From contig JALZUH010000043.1 of assembly GCA_023301645.1 (NCBI GenBank), positions 1 to 11,870 on the forward strand: a stretch of DNA of 11,870 nt, read 5' to 3'. The DNA comes from Akkermansiaceae bacterium (GTDB lineage Bacteria; Verrucomicrobiota; Verrucomicrobiia; Verrucomicrobiales; Akkermansiaceae). Below the pieces are notes generated by a model. It was given only the letters and a program-made list of their open reading frames with translations. It made no database searches and was not told the DNA's origin. The translations under genes and the position numbers were made by a program. Shown in pieces: positions 1 to 6,587 of the stretch; the first letter of the stretch is position 1; every line of letters starts with the position of its first letter.

Positions 1-1668
1 GACTACTTCCCTATTAATAATCAGGCAGCCACTACTATTTCCGTCAGTGGTAAGCCCAGAGTGCTTGTGATTCATGATAAGCCACAGCAGATGCGCTCTG
101 CTACTCGCTCTCTGCAGGAGCAGGGTATAGAGATGGAGGTCAGAGGTGCTAGAGGTCTGCCTGATAGTTTACGTGGGATGCTAGCATTTGATGCTATTAT
201 GCTAGCTGATGTGGCAGCCACCTCGCTGGAGCCAGCTCAGATGCAATGGCTCAAACAGTATGTAACAGACTTTGGTGGAGGCCTGATCATGACAGGGTCA
301 GAAAACAGCTTTGGCCTAGGTGGTTACTATAAAACACCTATCGAGGATGTTTTACCACTTGTCTCTCGCTTTGAAAAAGAAAAGCAGAAGCCATCTCTAG
401 CCATGGTTCTCGTGATTGATAAATCAGGCTCCATGTCAGGGAACCCTATCATGCTAGCTCGCCAAGCGGCCCGCTCAGCTGCGGAGCTACTGAGCAATAG
501 GGATCAGATAGCGGTTATCGGCTTTGATAGTAATCCACAGATGATACTCGACCTCACACCTGCATCTAATCGTGGTAAAGTAGCAGCCGCTATTGATACG
601 CTGAATGCATCAGGAGGAACTGACCTCGCTCCAGCGATGGCTGAGGCAAACAAAATACTGATGGGTGCAACTGCTAAGATCAAGCACGTGATTGCAATGA
701 CAGATGGTCAGACCTCTCCAGCTAATTTGTTACAGCTGACACAAGATATGGCTAGCAGGGGGATTACCGTTTCCACCGTTGCTATGGGCTCTGGTTCAGC
801 TAGAGAGTTACTGGCATCTATCGCTGAAGTCGGTAATGGCCGCTACTACGAGACGGATGACCCCGCGAATGTGCCTCAGATTTTCACTAAAGAGACGATG
901 CAGGCCAGCCGCTCTGCCATTAAGGAAGACCTCTACTCAGTGGCACCTGTCAGTGAGCACCCTATGATCACAGGCTATGAAGAAGCTGAGTTCCCCATGA
1001 TCCTAGGCTATGTGATGACGAGGATCAAACCTACAGCACACATGATCTTAGCCGCAGAGTCTGGAGATCCACTACTTGCTTCCGGTCAGTTTGGCCTTGG
1101 TAAAGGTGTAGCCTTCACCGCTGATCTTACAGAAAGGTGGGGTAGTGAGTGGTTAGCCTGGGATGGCTTTGGGCCTTTTTGGGCGCAGGTGATCCGTGCT
1201 GCGCTTAAGAGAGATGACGCTATAGGATTAGCAGTAAGCTCACATGTTCAGGATGATCAGTGGCATATTCATATCAAACGCAGTAGCGAGGCAGGGGCTA
1301 GCGTAAATGCGATTAAGTGGAAAGCTGAAGTCTATGATCAAGATGGTAATAGCACCCCTGTGACCGTCAGAGAAACAGGGCTAGGCCAGTATGTTGCCAG
1401 TGTGCCTTTATCGGGCGACCGCATGGCACTGCAATTAGTCGATACCGTCTACGGGAAGATGAAAACACTGCAGTGGAACCGCGCCTACCCAGATGAGTAT
1501 CGTCTCAGCTCGCCATTCCAGAAGGCCCTGCAAGCTCAAGACGTCTATCAGGCAGAGAAGATCCGCGCTGGTGTTCTGCCAGTAGTTATCAAGAGCTCAG
1601 CACTACCACTCTTCGGCTTTCTTGCCCTATTATTCCTATTTCTAAGTATTGTATTCAGGCGTGTATAG
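1..1668 (+). CDS. vWA domain protein with glutamine-amidotransferase-like fold, C-terminal membrane anchor (5' partial)
   Basis: The frame is open from base 1, so the gene starts upstream of the window; the GTG at 61 is probably internal. Counting residues from that codon, residues 1-110 resemble one half of a class I glutamine-amidotransferase-like fold, with the signature FGGGLIMTGSENSFGLGGYY near 71-90. A von Willebrand A domain follows. Its MIDAS metal site is complete: DKSGS at 120-124, the Thr of SGGTD at 184-188, and TDG at 214-216. After the vWA domain, residues about 285-385 return to the first fold (PLLASGQFGLGKG, then a Trp-rich stretch), so the vWA looks inserted. The end, about residues 509-535, is one hydrophobic helix followed by RRV. 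This architecture is familiar from Planctomycetes and Verrucomicrobia. I see no amidotransferase triad, so I expect metal-dependent protein binding at the membrane rather than catalysis. The partner is unknown. Confidence 0.9.
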   Translation, partial: DYFPINNQAATTISVSGKPRVLVIHDKPQQMRSATRSLQEQGIEMEVRGARGLPDSLRGMLAFDAIMLADVAATSLEPAQMQWLKQYVTDFGGGLIMTGSENSFGLGGYYKTPIEDVLPLVSRFEKEKQKPSLAMVLVIDKSGSMSGNPIMLARQAARSAAELLSNRDQIAVIGFDSNPQMILDLTPASNRGKVAAAIDTLNASGGTDLAPAMAEANKILMGATAKIKHVIAMTDGQTSPANLLQLTQDMASRGITVSTVAMGSGSARELLASIAEVGNGRYYETDDPANVPQIFTKETMQASRSAIKEDLYSVAPVSEHPMITGYEEAEFPMILGYVMTRIKPTAHMILAAESGDPLLASGQFGLGKGVAFTADLTERWGSEWLAWDGFGPFWAQVIRAALKRDDAIGLAVSSHVQDDQWHIHIKRSSEAGASVNAIKWKAEVYDQDGNSTPVTVRETGLGQYVASVPLSGDRMALQLVDTVYGKMKTLQWNRAYPDEYRLSSPFQKALQAQDVYQAEKIRAGVLPVVIKSSALPLFGFLALLFLFLSIVFRRV

Positions 1669-1751
1669 CGGTCGACTCGCTATTTTCCTGCATATGGCTT
1701 TAGCTCGGCATGACTCTGAATCGGCTTGCTCTTAACATCGTGTAGTATTAG

Positions 1752-1772
1752 CTTCTGCGCAGCTCTCAGAAG
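1752..1772 (+). other. Small hairpin in the uppP leader
   Basis: CTTCTG at 1752-1757 and CAGAAG at 1767-1772 are perfect inverted repeats around a 9-nt loop. They end six bases before the strong Shine-Dalgarno sequence of uppP. It is a six-pair stem without a T-tract, so it could be a translational control element or chance. Confidence 0.25.
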
Positions 1773-1777
1773 GTTAC

Positions 1778-1784
1778 GGAGGGG
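1778..1784 (+). promoter_or_regulatory. Strong Shine-Dalgarno that decides the uppP start
   Basis: GGAGGGG lies seven bases before the ATG at 1792. It selects that start over the upstream in-frame TTG at 1726 and is exceptional here, because no other gene in the window has a comparable site. Confidence 0.8.
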
Positions 1785-1791
1785 ATTTACT

Positions 1792-2616
1792 ATGGAAATT
1801 TGGAAAGCAATCATCGTCGGCATTGTGCAGGGGTTAGCAGAATTCTTGCCTGTATCGTCGTCTGGTCATATCGTGCTAACACAGTATTTATTAGGGATTC
1901 GTGAAGTTGGCTCTGAGCACCAGCCCGATCTCGCCTTCGAGATTATCCTTCACATTGGCACGCTCATTAGTGTGCTGCTCTTCTTCCGCAAGAGTCTGTG
2001 GAAGCTCGTGGAGTCACTCTACACAAAGGAACTGAAGGAAGAGCGCATGATGATCCTATGGCTCGGAGTGGCTACGGTGCCAGCTGTCATAGCTGCTTTA
2101 TTGTTTAAGGACTTTTTTGATGCTGTCCCTGGGAGACCAGTAGCGGTTTCTGCGCTACTTGTTTTTACGGGGTTGATCCTCTTTGTGCCAAGGCTACTGA
2201 AGGGGAGCGCTGCTAAGATCGGTCTGAAAAGCTCGGTTATCATGGGCATTGGCCAAGCATTTGCCATTCTTCCTGGGGTGTCGCGATCGGGCTCGACGAT
2301 TGCCGCGGGTCTTGTCAGTGGAGTGAAGGCAGAGAAGGCGGCGGAGTTTTCATTTCTGATGTCGATCCCAGCTATTGCTGGTGGCTTTGTCCTTACGATG
2401 AAAGACCGCATGGAGGAGACTGGGTCTTGCTCAGCGGCACTGCAATCATGTTTTAATCCAGCATACCTCGCTGGTGCGGCGGCTTCAGCCATTGTCGGCC
2501 TCTTTGCTATCTACTTAGTGATGGGGGCTGTGAAGAGAGGTAAGCTCGAATATTTCTCATACTATTGCTTTGTTGCAGGTATCGCAGGGGTTATCTACTT
2601 TTCGACAGCTCACTAG
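1792..2616 (+). CDS. uppP: Undecaprenyl-diphosphatase (UppP/BacA family)
   Basis: This is an integral membrane enzyme that dephosphorylates undecaprenyl diphosphate to the monophosphate, recycling the lipid carrier of peptidoglycan and surface polysaccharides; its overproduction confers bacitracin resistance. Two family signatures are present: QGLAEFLPVSSSGH near the N-terminus, with the conserved Glu and SSSGH, and PGVSRSGST in the middle, with the conserved Arg. The chain is rich in hydrophobic helices. The frame is open further upstream (a TTG at 1726), but I chose the ATG at 1792. GGAGGGG at 1778-1784 lies seven bases before it, and the resulting 274 residues match the usual length of about 270 starting with 'MEIWKAIIVGIVQG'. 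This is the only gene in the window with a clear Shine-Dalgarno. It stands 123 bases after the vWA gene and is probably transcribed separately. Confidence 0.96.
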   Translation: MEIWKAIIVGIVQGLAEFLPVSSSGHIVLTQYLLGIREVGSEHQPDLAFEIILHIGTLISVLLFFRKSLWKLVESLYTKELKEERMMILWLGVATVPAVIAALLFKDFFDAVPGRPVAVSALLVFTGLILFVPRLLKGSAAKIGLKSSVIMGIGQAFAILPGVSRSGSTIAAGLVSGVKAEKAAEFSFLMSIPAIAGGFVLTMKDRMEETGSCSAALQSCFNPAYLAGAAASAIVGLFAIYLVMGAVKRGKLEYFSYYCFVAGIAGVIYFSTAH

Positions 2617-2640
2617 TCGAGTCGGCTAGAACATTATTTT

Positions 2641-2655
2641 TAGCGTCTTACGCTA
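2641..2655 (+). other. Hairpin downstream of uppP
   Basis: TAGCGT and ACGCTA form a perfect six-pair stem with a CTT loop, 24 bases after the uppP stop. The T-run lies before the stem instead of after it, so a standard intrinsic terminator is not supported on the + strand. It may be a weak 3'-end structure or a dyad before the nuclease gene. Confidence 0.3.
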
Positions 2656-2718
2656 CTTAAACGGCATTTAAACATCTCATTTGAGAAGAAACCCACTACA
2701 CCCCATTACATAACTATC

Positions 2719-3471
2719 ATGGCTCGCTTTAATCATAGAGGAAGAGGACGCGGTAACAGCGGACGCAGTATCTTGAACCGAATACCGAGAAGACTTATCT
2801 ACATGGCCATTGCCGCTGTCGTCGGCTGGATCAAATACCAAGAATTCGGTAGTGATAAAAAGGCTGAGGGAGGACAGCGTGATGAAAGCATTGTTATCAA
2901 GCAGCCTAGTGATTCTGGAAACTCTGGCCTTACCACGGTGAGCGTCTCGTCGAGTAAGTTCGACTTATTAGAAAACTGCTCACTCATCGACCATTACGGT
3001 AATGATGGTGACAGCTTCCATGTGAAGACGCCCAAGGGTGATGAGGAGCTGCGCCTCTACTATGTCGATGCTCCAGAGAGCTCAGCACGTAAGTATCGTG
3101 ATGGAAATACCAACTACGAGCGTATCGCTCAGCAGGGAGCAGCCATGGGCGGGCTCAGTCAGAAGCAGACAACAGAGGTCGGCGCTGAGGCGAAGCTCTT
3201 TGTCAAAAATCTCCTCAAGGGTAAGAAGTTCCGTGTAGCAACCATTGGCGAGCGTGTCTATGGGTCACACCGTAAGTATGCCTTCATCCTCGTCTCCTAC
3301 GAGGGGCAGGAGCGATACCTTCATGAATTACTAGTGGCAAGAGGCTTAGGTCGTATCCATACTAAGCCATACACGCTACCCGATAATACCTCATCCTCAC
3401 GTCACAAGAGCCGCCTCTACCAGCTAGAGAAGACGGCGAAGCAAAAAGGCTACGGAGCATGGGGTCTCTAA
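2719..3471 (+). CDS. Thermonuclease (SNase-like) family protein with N-terminal membrane anchor
   Basis: This is predicted to be a Ca2+-dependent nuclease of the staphylococcal nuclease (OB-fold) family. Aligned by eye, the active-site positions are present: DGD at 96-98, Arg112 in LRLYYVDAPE (Arg35 of S. aureus nuclease), Asp117 and Glu120 in the same motif (Asp40 and Glu43), and Arg185 in HRKYAFI (Arg87). The end, LYQLEKTAKQKGYGAWGL, is typical of the family. The first 25 residues are very basic and contain an RGRGRG run. A short hydrophobic segment at about 26-38 would anchor the domain in the membrane, probably facing the periplasm with the basic tail inside. A linker of about 45 residues precedes the catalytic domain. 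The ATG at 2719 has no Shine-Dalgarno. The substrate and biological role (DNA uptake, nutrient scavenging or other) cannot be told from context; hisF follows 39 bases later. Confidence 0.88.
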   Translation: MARFNHRGRGRGNSGRSILNRIPRRLIYMAIAAVVGWIKYQEFGSDKKAEGGQRDESIVIKQPSDSGNSGLTTVSVSSSKFDLLENCSLIDHYGNDGDSFHVKTPKGDEELRLYYVDAPESSARKYRDGNTNYERIAQQGAAMGGLSQKQTTEVGAEAKLFVKNLLKGKKFRVATIGERVYGSHRKYAFILVSYEGQERYLHELLVARGLGRIHTKPYTLPDNTSSSRHKSRLYQLEKTAKQKGYGAWGL

Positions 3472-3510
3472 GTGACCCGCCATATTTTTTAATCTTTATA
3501 TTCTATTTTT

Positions 3511-4269
3511 ATGTTAGCCAAAAGAATCATACCTTGCCTAGACGTCACTGATGGCCGCGTTGTCAAGGGGACGAACTTCGTCAACCTCCGCGATGCTGGT
3601 GATCCAGTCGAATGCGCTATTGCCTATAATGCCCAAGAGGCTGATGAGCTCGTCTTTCTCGACATCACAGCTAGCTCCGATGAGCGCAACACGATGGTGG
3701 ATGTAGTTCGCAGAACGGCCGAGAAGTGCTTTATCCCACTGACTGTAGGTGGTGGCATCCGCTCGGTAGATGATATGCGCGAAATGCTCATGGCAGGTGC
3801 TGATAAAGTAGGGGTCAATACCGCTGCGGTGGTTCGTCCAGAGCTTATTAATGAAGGTGCGGCTGCCTTTGGTAGCCAGTGTATTGTCGTAGCTATCGAC
3901 GCTAAGAGAGAAGGCCCCGGGAAGTGGGGGGTATACACTCACGGTGGGCGTAAGCCAGTGGGCATTGATGCTGTCGAGTGGGCGAAGGAGGTCTGCGAGC
4001 GAGGAGCAGGAGAGATCCTTCTTACGAGTATGGACTCTGACGGCACGAAGGCTGGATATGATACCGAGCTTACCCGCGCTGTCAGTGAGGCGGTGAGTAT
4101 TCCCGTGATCGCCTCAGGTGGTGCTGGTAACTTGCAGCACATGGTCGATGTCCTAAAGGACGGCAAGGCAGATGCTGTCTTGGCGGCGAGTATTTTCCAC
4201 TTCGGTGAGCACACCGTAGGTGAGGCGAAGGAACTCTTTGCGGAGCAGGGGATTCCTGTTCGGAAATAG
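3511..4269 (+). CDS. hisF: Imidazole glycerol phosphate synthase cyclase subunit HisF
   Basis: HisF condenses ammonia, delivered by HisH, with PRFAR to give imidazole glycerol phosphate and AICAR, in histidine biosynthesis. The protein is a full-length (beta-alpha)8 barrel of 252 residues. The two catalytic aspartates sit at the canonical numbers: Asp11 in IIPCLDVTDGRVVKG and Asp130 in VVAIDAKR. The phosphate-binding loops PLTVGGGIRS (about 77-85) and the later IPVIASGGAGN are intact. The start at 3511 gives the standard N-terminus MLAKRIIPCLDV; the preceding 16 bases are T-rich with no Shine-Dalgarno. The 39-base gap after the nuclease gene has no clear terminator, so cotranscription is possible. 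Its partner hisH lies 4.3 kb away on the other strand, which is unusual because the two form one enzyme. Confidence 0.98.
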   Translation: MLAKRIIPCLDVTDGRVVKGTNFVNLRDAGDPVECAIAYNAQEADELVFLDITASSDERNTMVDVVRRTAEKCFIPLTVGGGIRSVDDMREMLMAGADKVGVNTAAVVRPELINEGAAAFGSQCIVVAIDAKREGPGKWGVYTHGGRKPVGIDAVEWAKEVCERGAGEILLTSMDSDGTKAGYDTELTRAVSEAVSIPVIASGGAGNLQHMVDVLKDGKADAVLAASIFHFGEHTVGEAKELFAEQGIPVRK

Positions 4270-4327
4270 GCTGAACTTCACGCTGGTTTTCGTTGGTTCG
4301 ACGGCATCGGCTTGAAGCATTACGTGG

Positions 4328-4350
4328 TGCTAGGTAGCTGCTACCTAGCA
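4328..4350 (+). other. Perfect 23-bp dyad between hisF and cdaA
   Basis: TGCTAGGTAGC at 4328-4338 is the exact reverse complement of GCTACCTAGCA at 4340-4350, around a single T at 4339. As RNA it gives a ten-pair stem with a CTG loop, followed by TGTGTGTCTAG rather than a T-tract. It could be a hisF 3' hairpin or terminator, or a dimeric repressor site about 100 bases before the cdaA start. I cannot decide between these. Confidence 0.6.
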
Positions 4351-4410
4351 TGTGTGTCTAGCCATTGTCACAGGGGCTTGGTTAGATATTCGAAATTTAT
4401 CATTCGGCCT

Positions 4411-4438
4411 TTTGTATTTGCCCAATCCACGCTATAAA
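4411..4438 (+). promoter_or_regulatory. Possible cdaA promoter
   Basis: TATAAA at 4433-4438 is a good -10 match. The best upstream partner is TTTGTA or TTGTAT at 4411-4417, a weak -35 with a short 15-16 base spacer. The predicted transcript would begin only a few bases before the GTG at 4449. This is a pattern match only. Confidence 0.25.
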
Positions 4439-4448
4439 TATTCCAGCA

Positions 4449-5285
4449 GTGGAATTTTTCAGCGAACATTGGCGGGCAGGCGTAGAGATACTGATTCTAT
4501 GGTTTGGTCTTTATCATACTTACCGAGCATTTCGAAAGACGCGCGGGGCAAGTATCATGGTGGGTCTAGCCCTACTTCTCATGGTGCTCTCGCTACTCGC
4601 GCTGGCATTTGACTTGCAGGTGATCTGGTGGCTACTGAAGCATATTTTGGTCGGTCTCGCAGTGGCATTACTGATTATTTTCCAGCCAGAGCTACGTAAT
4701 GTGCTAGCGAGATTAGGCAGCACGAAGATGTTTTCCTTCTCACAGTCACAGAAGCATGAGTTTTTAGAAAGCTTTGCCGATACGGTGAAGCAGCTATCGA
4801 AGAAGCGCTTCGGTGCACTCTTCGCCATCGAGCGCTCCAATATCCTACAAGAGCACCTCGATACAGGTGTCGGTCTTGACGCGCTATTTAGTGCTGAGTT
4901 TGTCACCACGGTATTCCACCCTAAGACATCGCTGCATGACGGCGGCATGATTATTGCCAAGAACCGTATCGCAGGTGCAGGGTGTGTATTTCCCGTCAGC
5001 CCTCGTGAGCTCGCCGACCGAAGCACTGGCCTGCGTCACCGCGCTGCCATCGGCATTACTGAGGAGACCGACTGTGTGGCAGTAGTGGTGAGTGAGGAAA
5101 CAGGGCGTATTTCAATCTGTATTGATGGTGAGTTAGAGCGCGATATTAAGCGCGAAGACTTCCTCGATAGGATGAAGGAGATTTTTATACCAAAAGAAGA
5201 CACGGATGAAGAAGACACTGAAGAACAATTGGCCGGCGAAGCTATCGACCTTGATCGTGGCGATAGCGATCTGGTTTCTCATTGA
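4449..5285 (+). CDS. cdaA: CdaA-type diadenylate cyclase (c-di-AMP synthase)
   Basis: This membrane-bound diadenylate cyclase would make c-di-AMP from two ATP. Residues about 10-85 contain three hydrophobic segments (around 12-28, 34-56 and 58-78), ending in the CdaA-like IIFQPELRNVLARLG. The DisA_N catalytic domain covers about 100-230. It has SLHDGGMII with Asp164, and GLRHRAAIG with Arg196-His197-Arg198, the two nucleotide-binding motifs. The first motif is DGG where the best-studied enzymes have DGA, a conservative change. A GTG at 4449 starts the protein at the expected place (278 residues; CdaA is usually about 270). There is no Shine-Dalgarno. The last 30 residues form an acidic tail (DTDEEDTEEQ), outside the catalytic core. 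There is no adjacent cdaR or glmM, the usual partners in Firmicutes. Confidence 0.94.
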   Translation: MEFFSEHWRAGVEILILWFGLYHTYRAFRKTRGASIMVGLALLLMVLSLLALAFDLQVIWWLLKHILVGLAVALLIIFQPELRNVLARLGSTKMFSFSQSQKHEFLESFADTVKQLSKKRFGALFAIERSNILQEHLDTGVGLDALFSAEFVTTVFHPKTSLHDGGMIIAKNRIAGAGCVFPVSPRELADRSTGLRHRAAIGITEETDCVAVVVSEETGRISICIDGELERDIKREDFLDRMKEIFIPKEDTDEEDTEEQLAGEAIDLDRGDSDLVSH

Positions 5286-5312
5286 TTACATCGTTGAGAA
5301 TGAAAAAGCAGT

Positions 5313-5334
5313 CGTCTCTCAGCCTGAGAAGACG
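5313..5334 (+). terminator. Possible 3' hairpin of cdaA
   Basis: CGTC+TCTCA pairs with TGAGA+GACG around a GCC loop, giving nine pairs with one bulged A at 5330, 28 bases after the cdaA stop. No T-tract follows, so it is at best a weak or factor-dependent terminator, or an RNA 3'-end stabiliser. Confidence 0.35.
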
Positions 5335-5374
5335 CTGAGATAAGTGTGCTTATTGGTTATCAAATAATAATTAT

Positions 5375-6031
5375 ATGAAAGGTTTTTTTATAACAGGAAC
5401 AGACACAGACGCGGGTAAAACCTACGTTAGTTCACTCATTATCAAGTCACTACGCGCAGAGGGTATCAATACCCTAGGCTATAAGCCTCTCTGCTGTGGC
5501 GGTCGTGAGGATGCATACGCACTGAAAGAAGCATCTGGTGGCGAGGTTGATCTCGATAAGGTGAATCCTGTCTGGATGCGCACGGCAGCAGCCCCCTATG
5601 TCGCAGCGATGTTTGAGAAGGCTAGTATCGAAATTGAACCACTGATCAAAGGCGCTAGTGAACTCGCAGAGCAGTGCGACGTCGTCATCGCCGAAGGTGC
5701 AGGTGGCTGGATGGTTCCTGTGCTGAAGGACTACACCATCGGTGACTACGCCAAGGAGCTAGGCTTACCCGTGATCCTCATCGTGGGAAATAAACTAGGA
5801 GCGCTTAATCACACCATGCTCACCGTGCAGGCGATGCGTGCATCGGGAGTCGAGCCAGTAGGTCTGATCTTTAATAACCTCATCGACGAGCTCGACACGG
5901 CGACCATTACCAATAAAGGCATCGCTGAGGAAATGACAGGTGTTCCCGTGCTGATGGATGTCATCCGTGACCAAGAAGAGATCGAAGCATGGCCATTTAT
6001 GGACCTCCTCGGTATTGAGCCAACGGCGTAA
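5375..6031 (+). CDS. bioD: Dethiobiotin synthetase BioD
   Basis: BioD is an ATP-dependent enzyme that closes the ureido ring: 7,8-diaminopelargonate plus CO2 gives dethiobiotin, the penultimate step of biotin synthesis. The Walker A loop GTDTDAGKT is at residues 8-16, with Lys15 and Thr16. Lys37 in YKPLCCGG matches the substrate-binding lysine of the E. coli enzyme. EGAGGWMVPV at 107-116 and VGNKLGALNHTMLT at 137-150 are the other two family signatures. The length of 218 residues is normal. The ATG at 5375 follows an A/T-only stretch with no Shine-Dalgarno but gives the standard N-terminus. No other biotin gene (bioA, B or F) is in the window, so this copy stands apart from its pathway. The GNAT gene follows after 59 bases. 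Confidence 0.97.
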   Translation: MKGFFITGTDTDAGKTYVSSLIIKSLRAEGINTLGYKPLCCGGREDAYALKEASGGEVDLDKVNPVWMRTAAAPYVAAMFEKASIEIEPLIKGASELAEQCDVVIAEGAGGWMVPVLKDYTIGDYAKELGLPVILIVGNKLGALNHTMLTVQAMRASGVEPVGLIFNNLIDELDTATITNKGIAEEMTGVPVLMDVIRDQEEIEAWPFMDLLGIEPTA

Positions 6032-6081
6032 GCCACTGAGTAGAACAGTTTTAAAAACACCTCCCACTATTTCTATCCCTA

Positions 6082-6087
6082 TATAAT
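6082..6087 (+). promoter_or_regulatory. TATAAT hexamer directly before the GNAT gene
   Basis: This is an exact -10 consensus ending three bases before the ATG at 6091. No convincing -35 is found at the right distance. If used, transcription would begin near or after 6091, giving a leaderless or truncated message that could start at the in-frame ATG at 6100. Confidence 0.25.
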
Positions 6088-6090
6088 ACA

Positions 6091-6564
6091 ATGATTGATA
6101 TGCTAGTAAGGCTCATGGAGCTGCCTGATACGAGTGAGATATACTCTAAGGTCGAAGATCAGGGCATTATCCTGCGAAGAGCACGTGCCTATGAGCGCCA
6201 TATTGTCGCCGCATGGGTAGGGGAGAACTTCTCCGCCAAGTGGGAAAGCGAAGTGAAGGTCGCCTTCTCACGCCAGCCCGTCACTTGCTACATCGCCACT
6301 CGTGATAAGGAAATCATAGGTTTTGCCTGCTACGAGACGACGGCGAAGGGCTTCTACGGGCCCACTGGTGTCAGTGAGGCAGCGCGCGGCACAGGCATCG
6401 GTAAAGCGCTGCTCTTTAAGTGCCTCGAAGGCATGGCAGAGCTAGGCTACGTCTACGGCATGATCGGTGGAGTCGGCCCTCGTGAATTCTACGAAAAAGC
6501 ATGTGGTGCTGTAGAGATTCCTGGCAGTGACCCAGGTATCTATACTGACATTCTCCCTGGCTAA
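6091..6564 (+). CDS. GNAT-family N-acetyltransferase, substrate unknown
   Basis: This is a single GNAT domain of 157 residues that would transfer an acetyl group from acetyl-CoA to an amine. The acetyl-CoA pyrophosphate loop is clear: R-G-T-G-I-G at 99-104, within VSEAARGTGIGKALL. It is preceded by the usual strand (IIGFACYETTAKGFYGPTGV) and followed by a helix and GPREFYEKACGA, which matches the motif seen near the C-terminus of many GNAT proteins. The substrate cannot be inferred. ATG codons at 6091 and 6100 are in frame and neither has a Shine-Dalgarno; I kept the first, and the family core starts only near residue 25. The gene lies 59 bases after bioD and 23 bases before the methyltransferase gene, with which it is probably cotranscribed. 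Confidence 0.87.
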   Translation: MIDMLVRLMELPDTSEIYSKVEDQGIILRRARAYERHIVAAWVGENFSAKWESEVKVAFSRQPVTCYIATRDKEIIGFACYETTAKGFYGPTGVSEAARGTGIGKALLFKCLEGMAELGYVYGMIGGVGPREFYEKACGAVEIPGSDPGIYTDILPG

Positions 6565-6587
6565 TCCCACTCCCGCATTTCTTTCCC

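Noticed and set aside
1669..1791. Promoter for uppP using TTGCTC or TTAACA
   Set aside because: No -10 box sits at an acceptable distance from either element.
2019..2492. 157-codon open frame on the minus strand inside uppP
   Set aside because: It lies fully antisense to a gene with clear family signatures, has no recognisable motif and reads as a Pro/Ala/Ser-rich shadow.
3538..3942. Two overlapping minus-strand open frames inside hisF (134 and 104 codons)
   Set aside because: They are antisense to full-length hisF. They show no domain, and both arise from the codon pattern of the real gene.
4352..4612. 86-codon frame overlapping the hisF-cdaA gap and the start of cdaA
   Set aside because: The second half is an out-of-frame copy of cdaA, and the first part has no motif or ribosome site.
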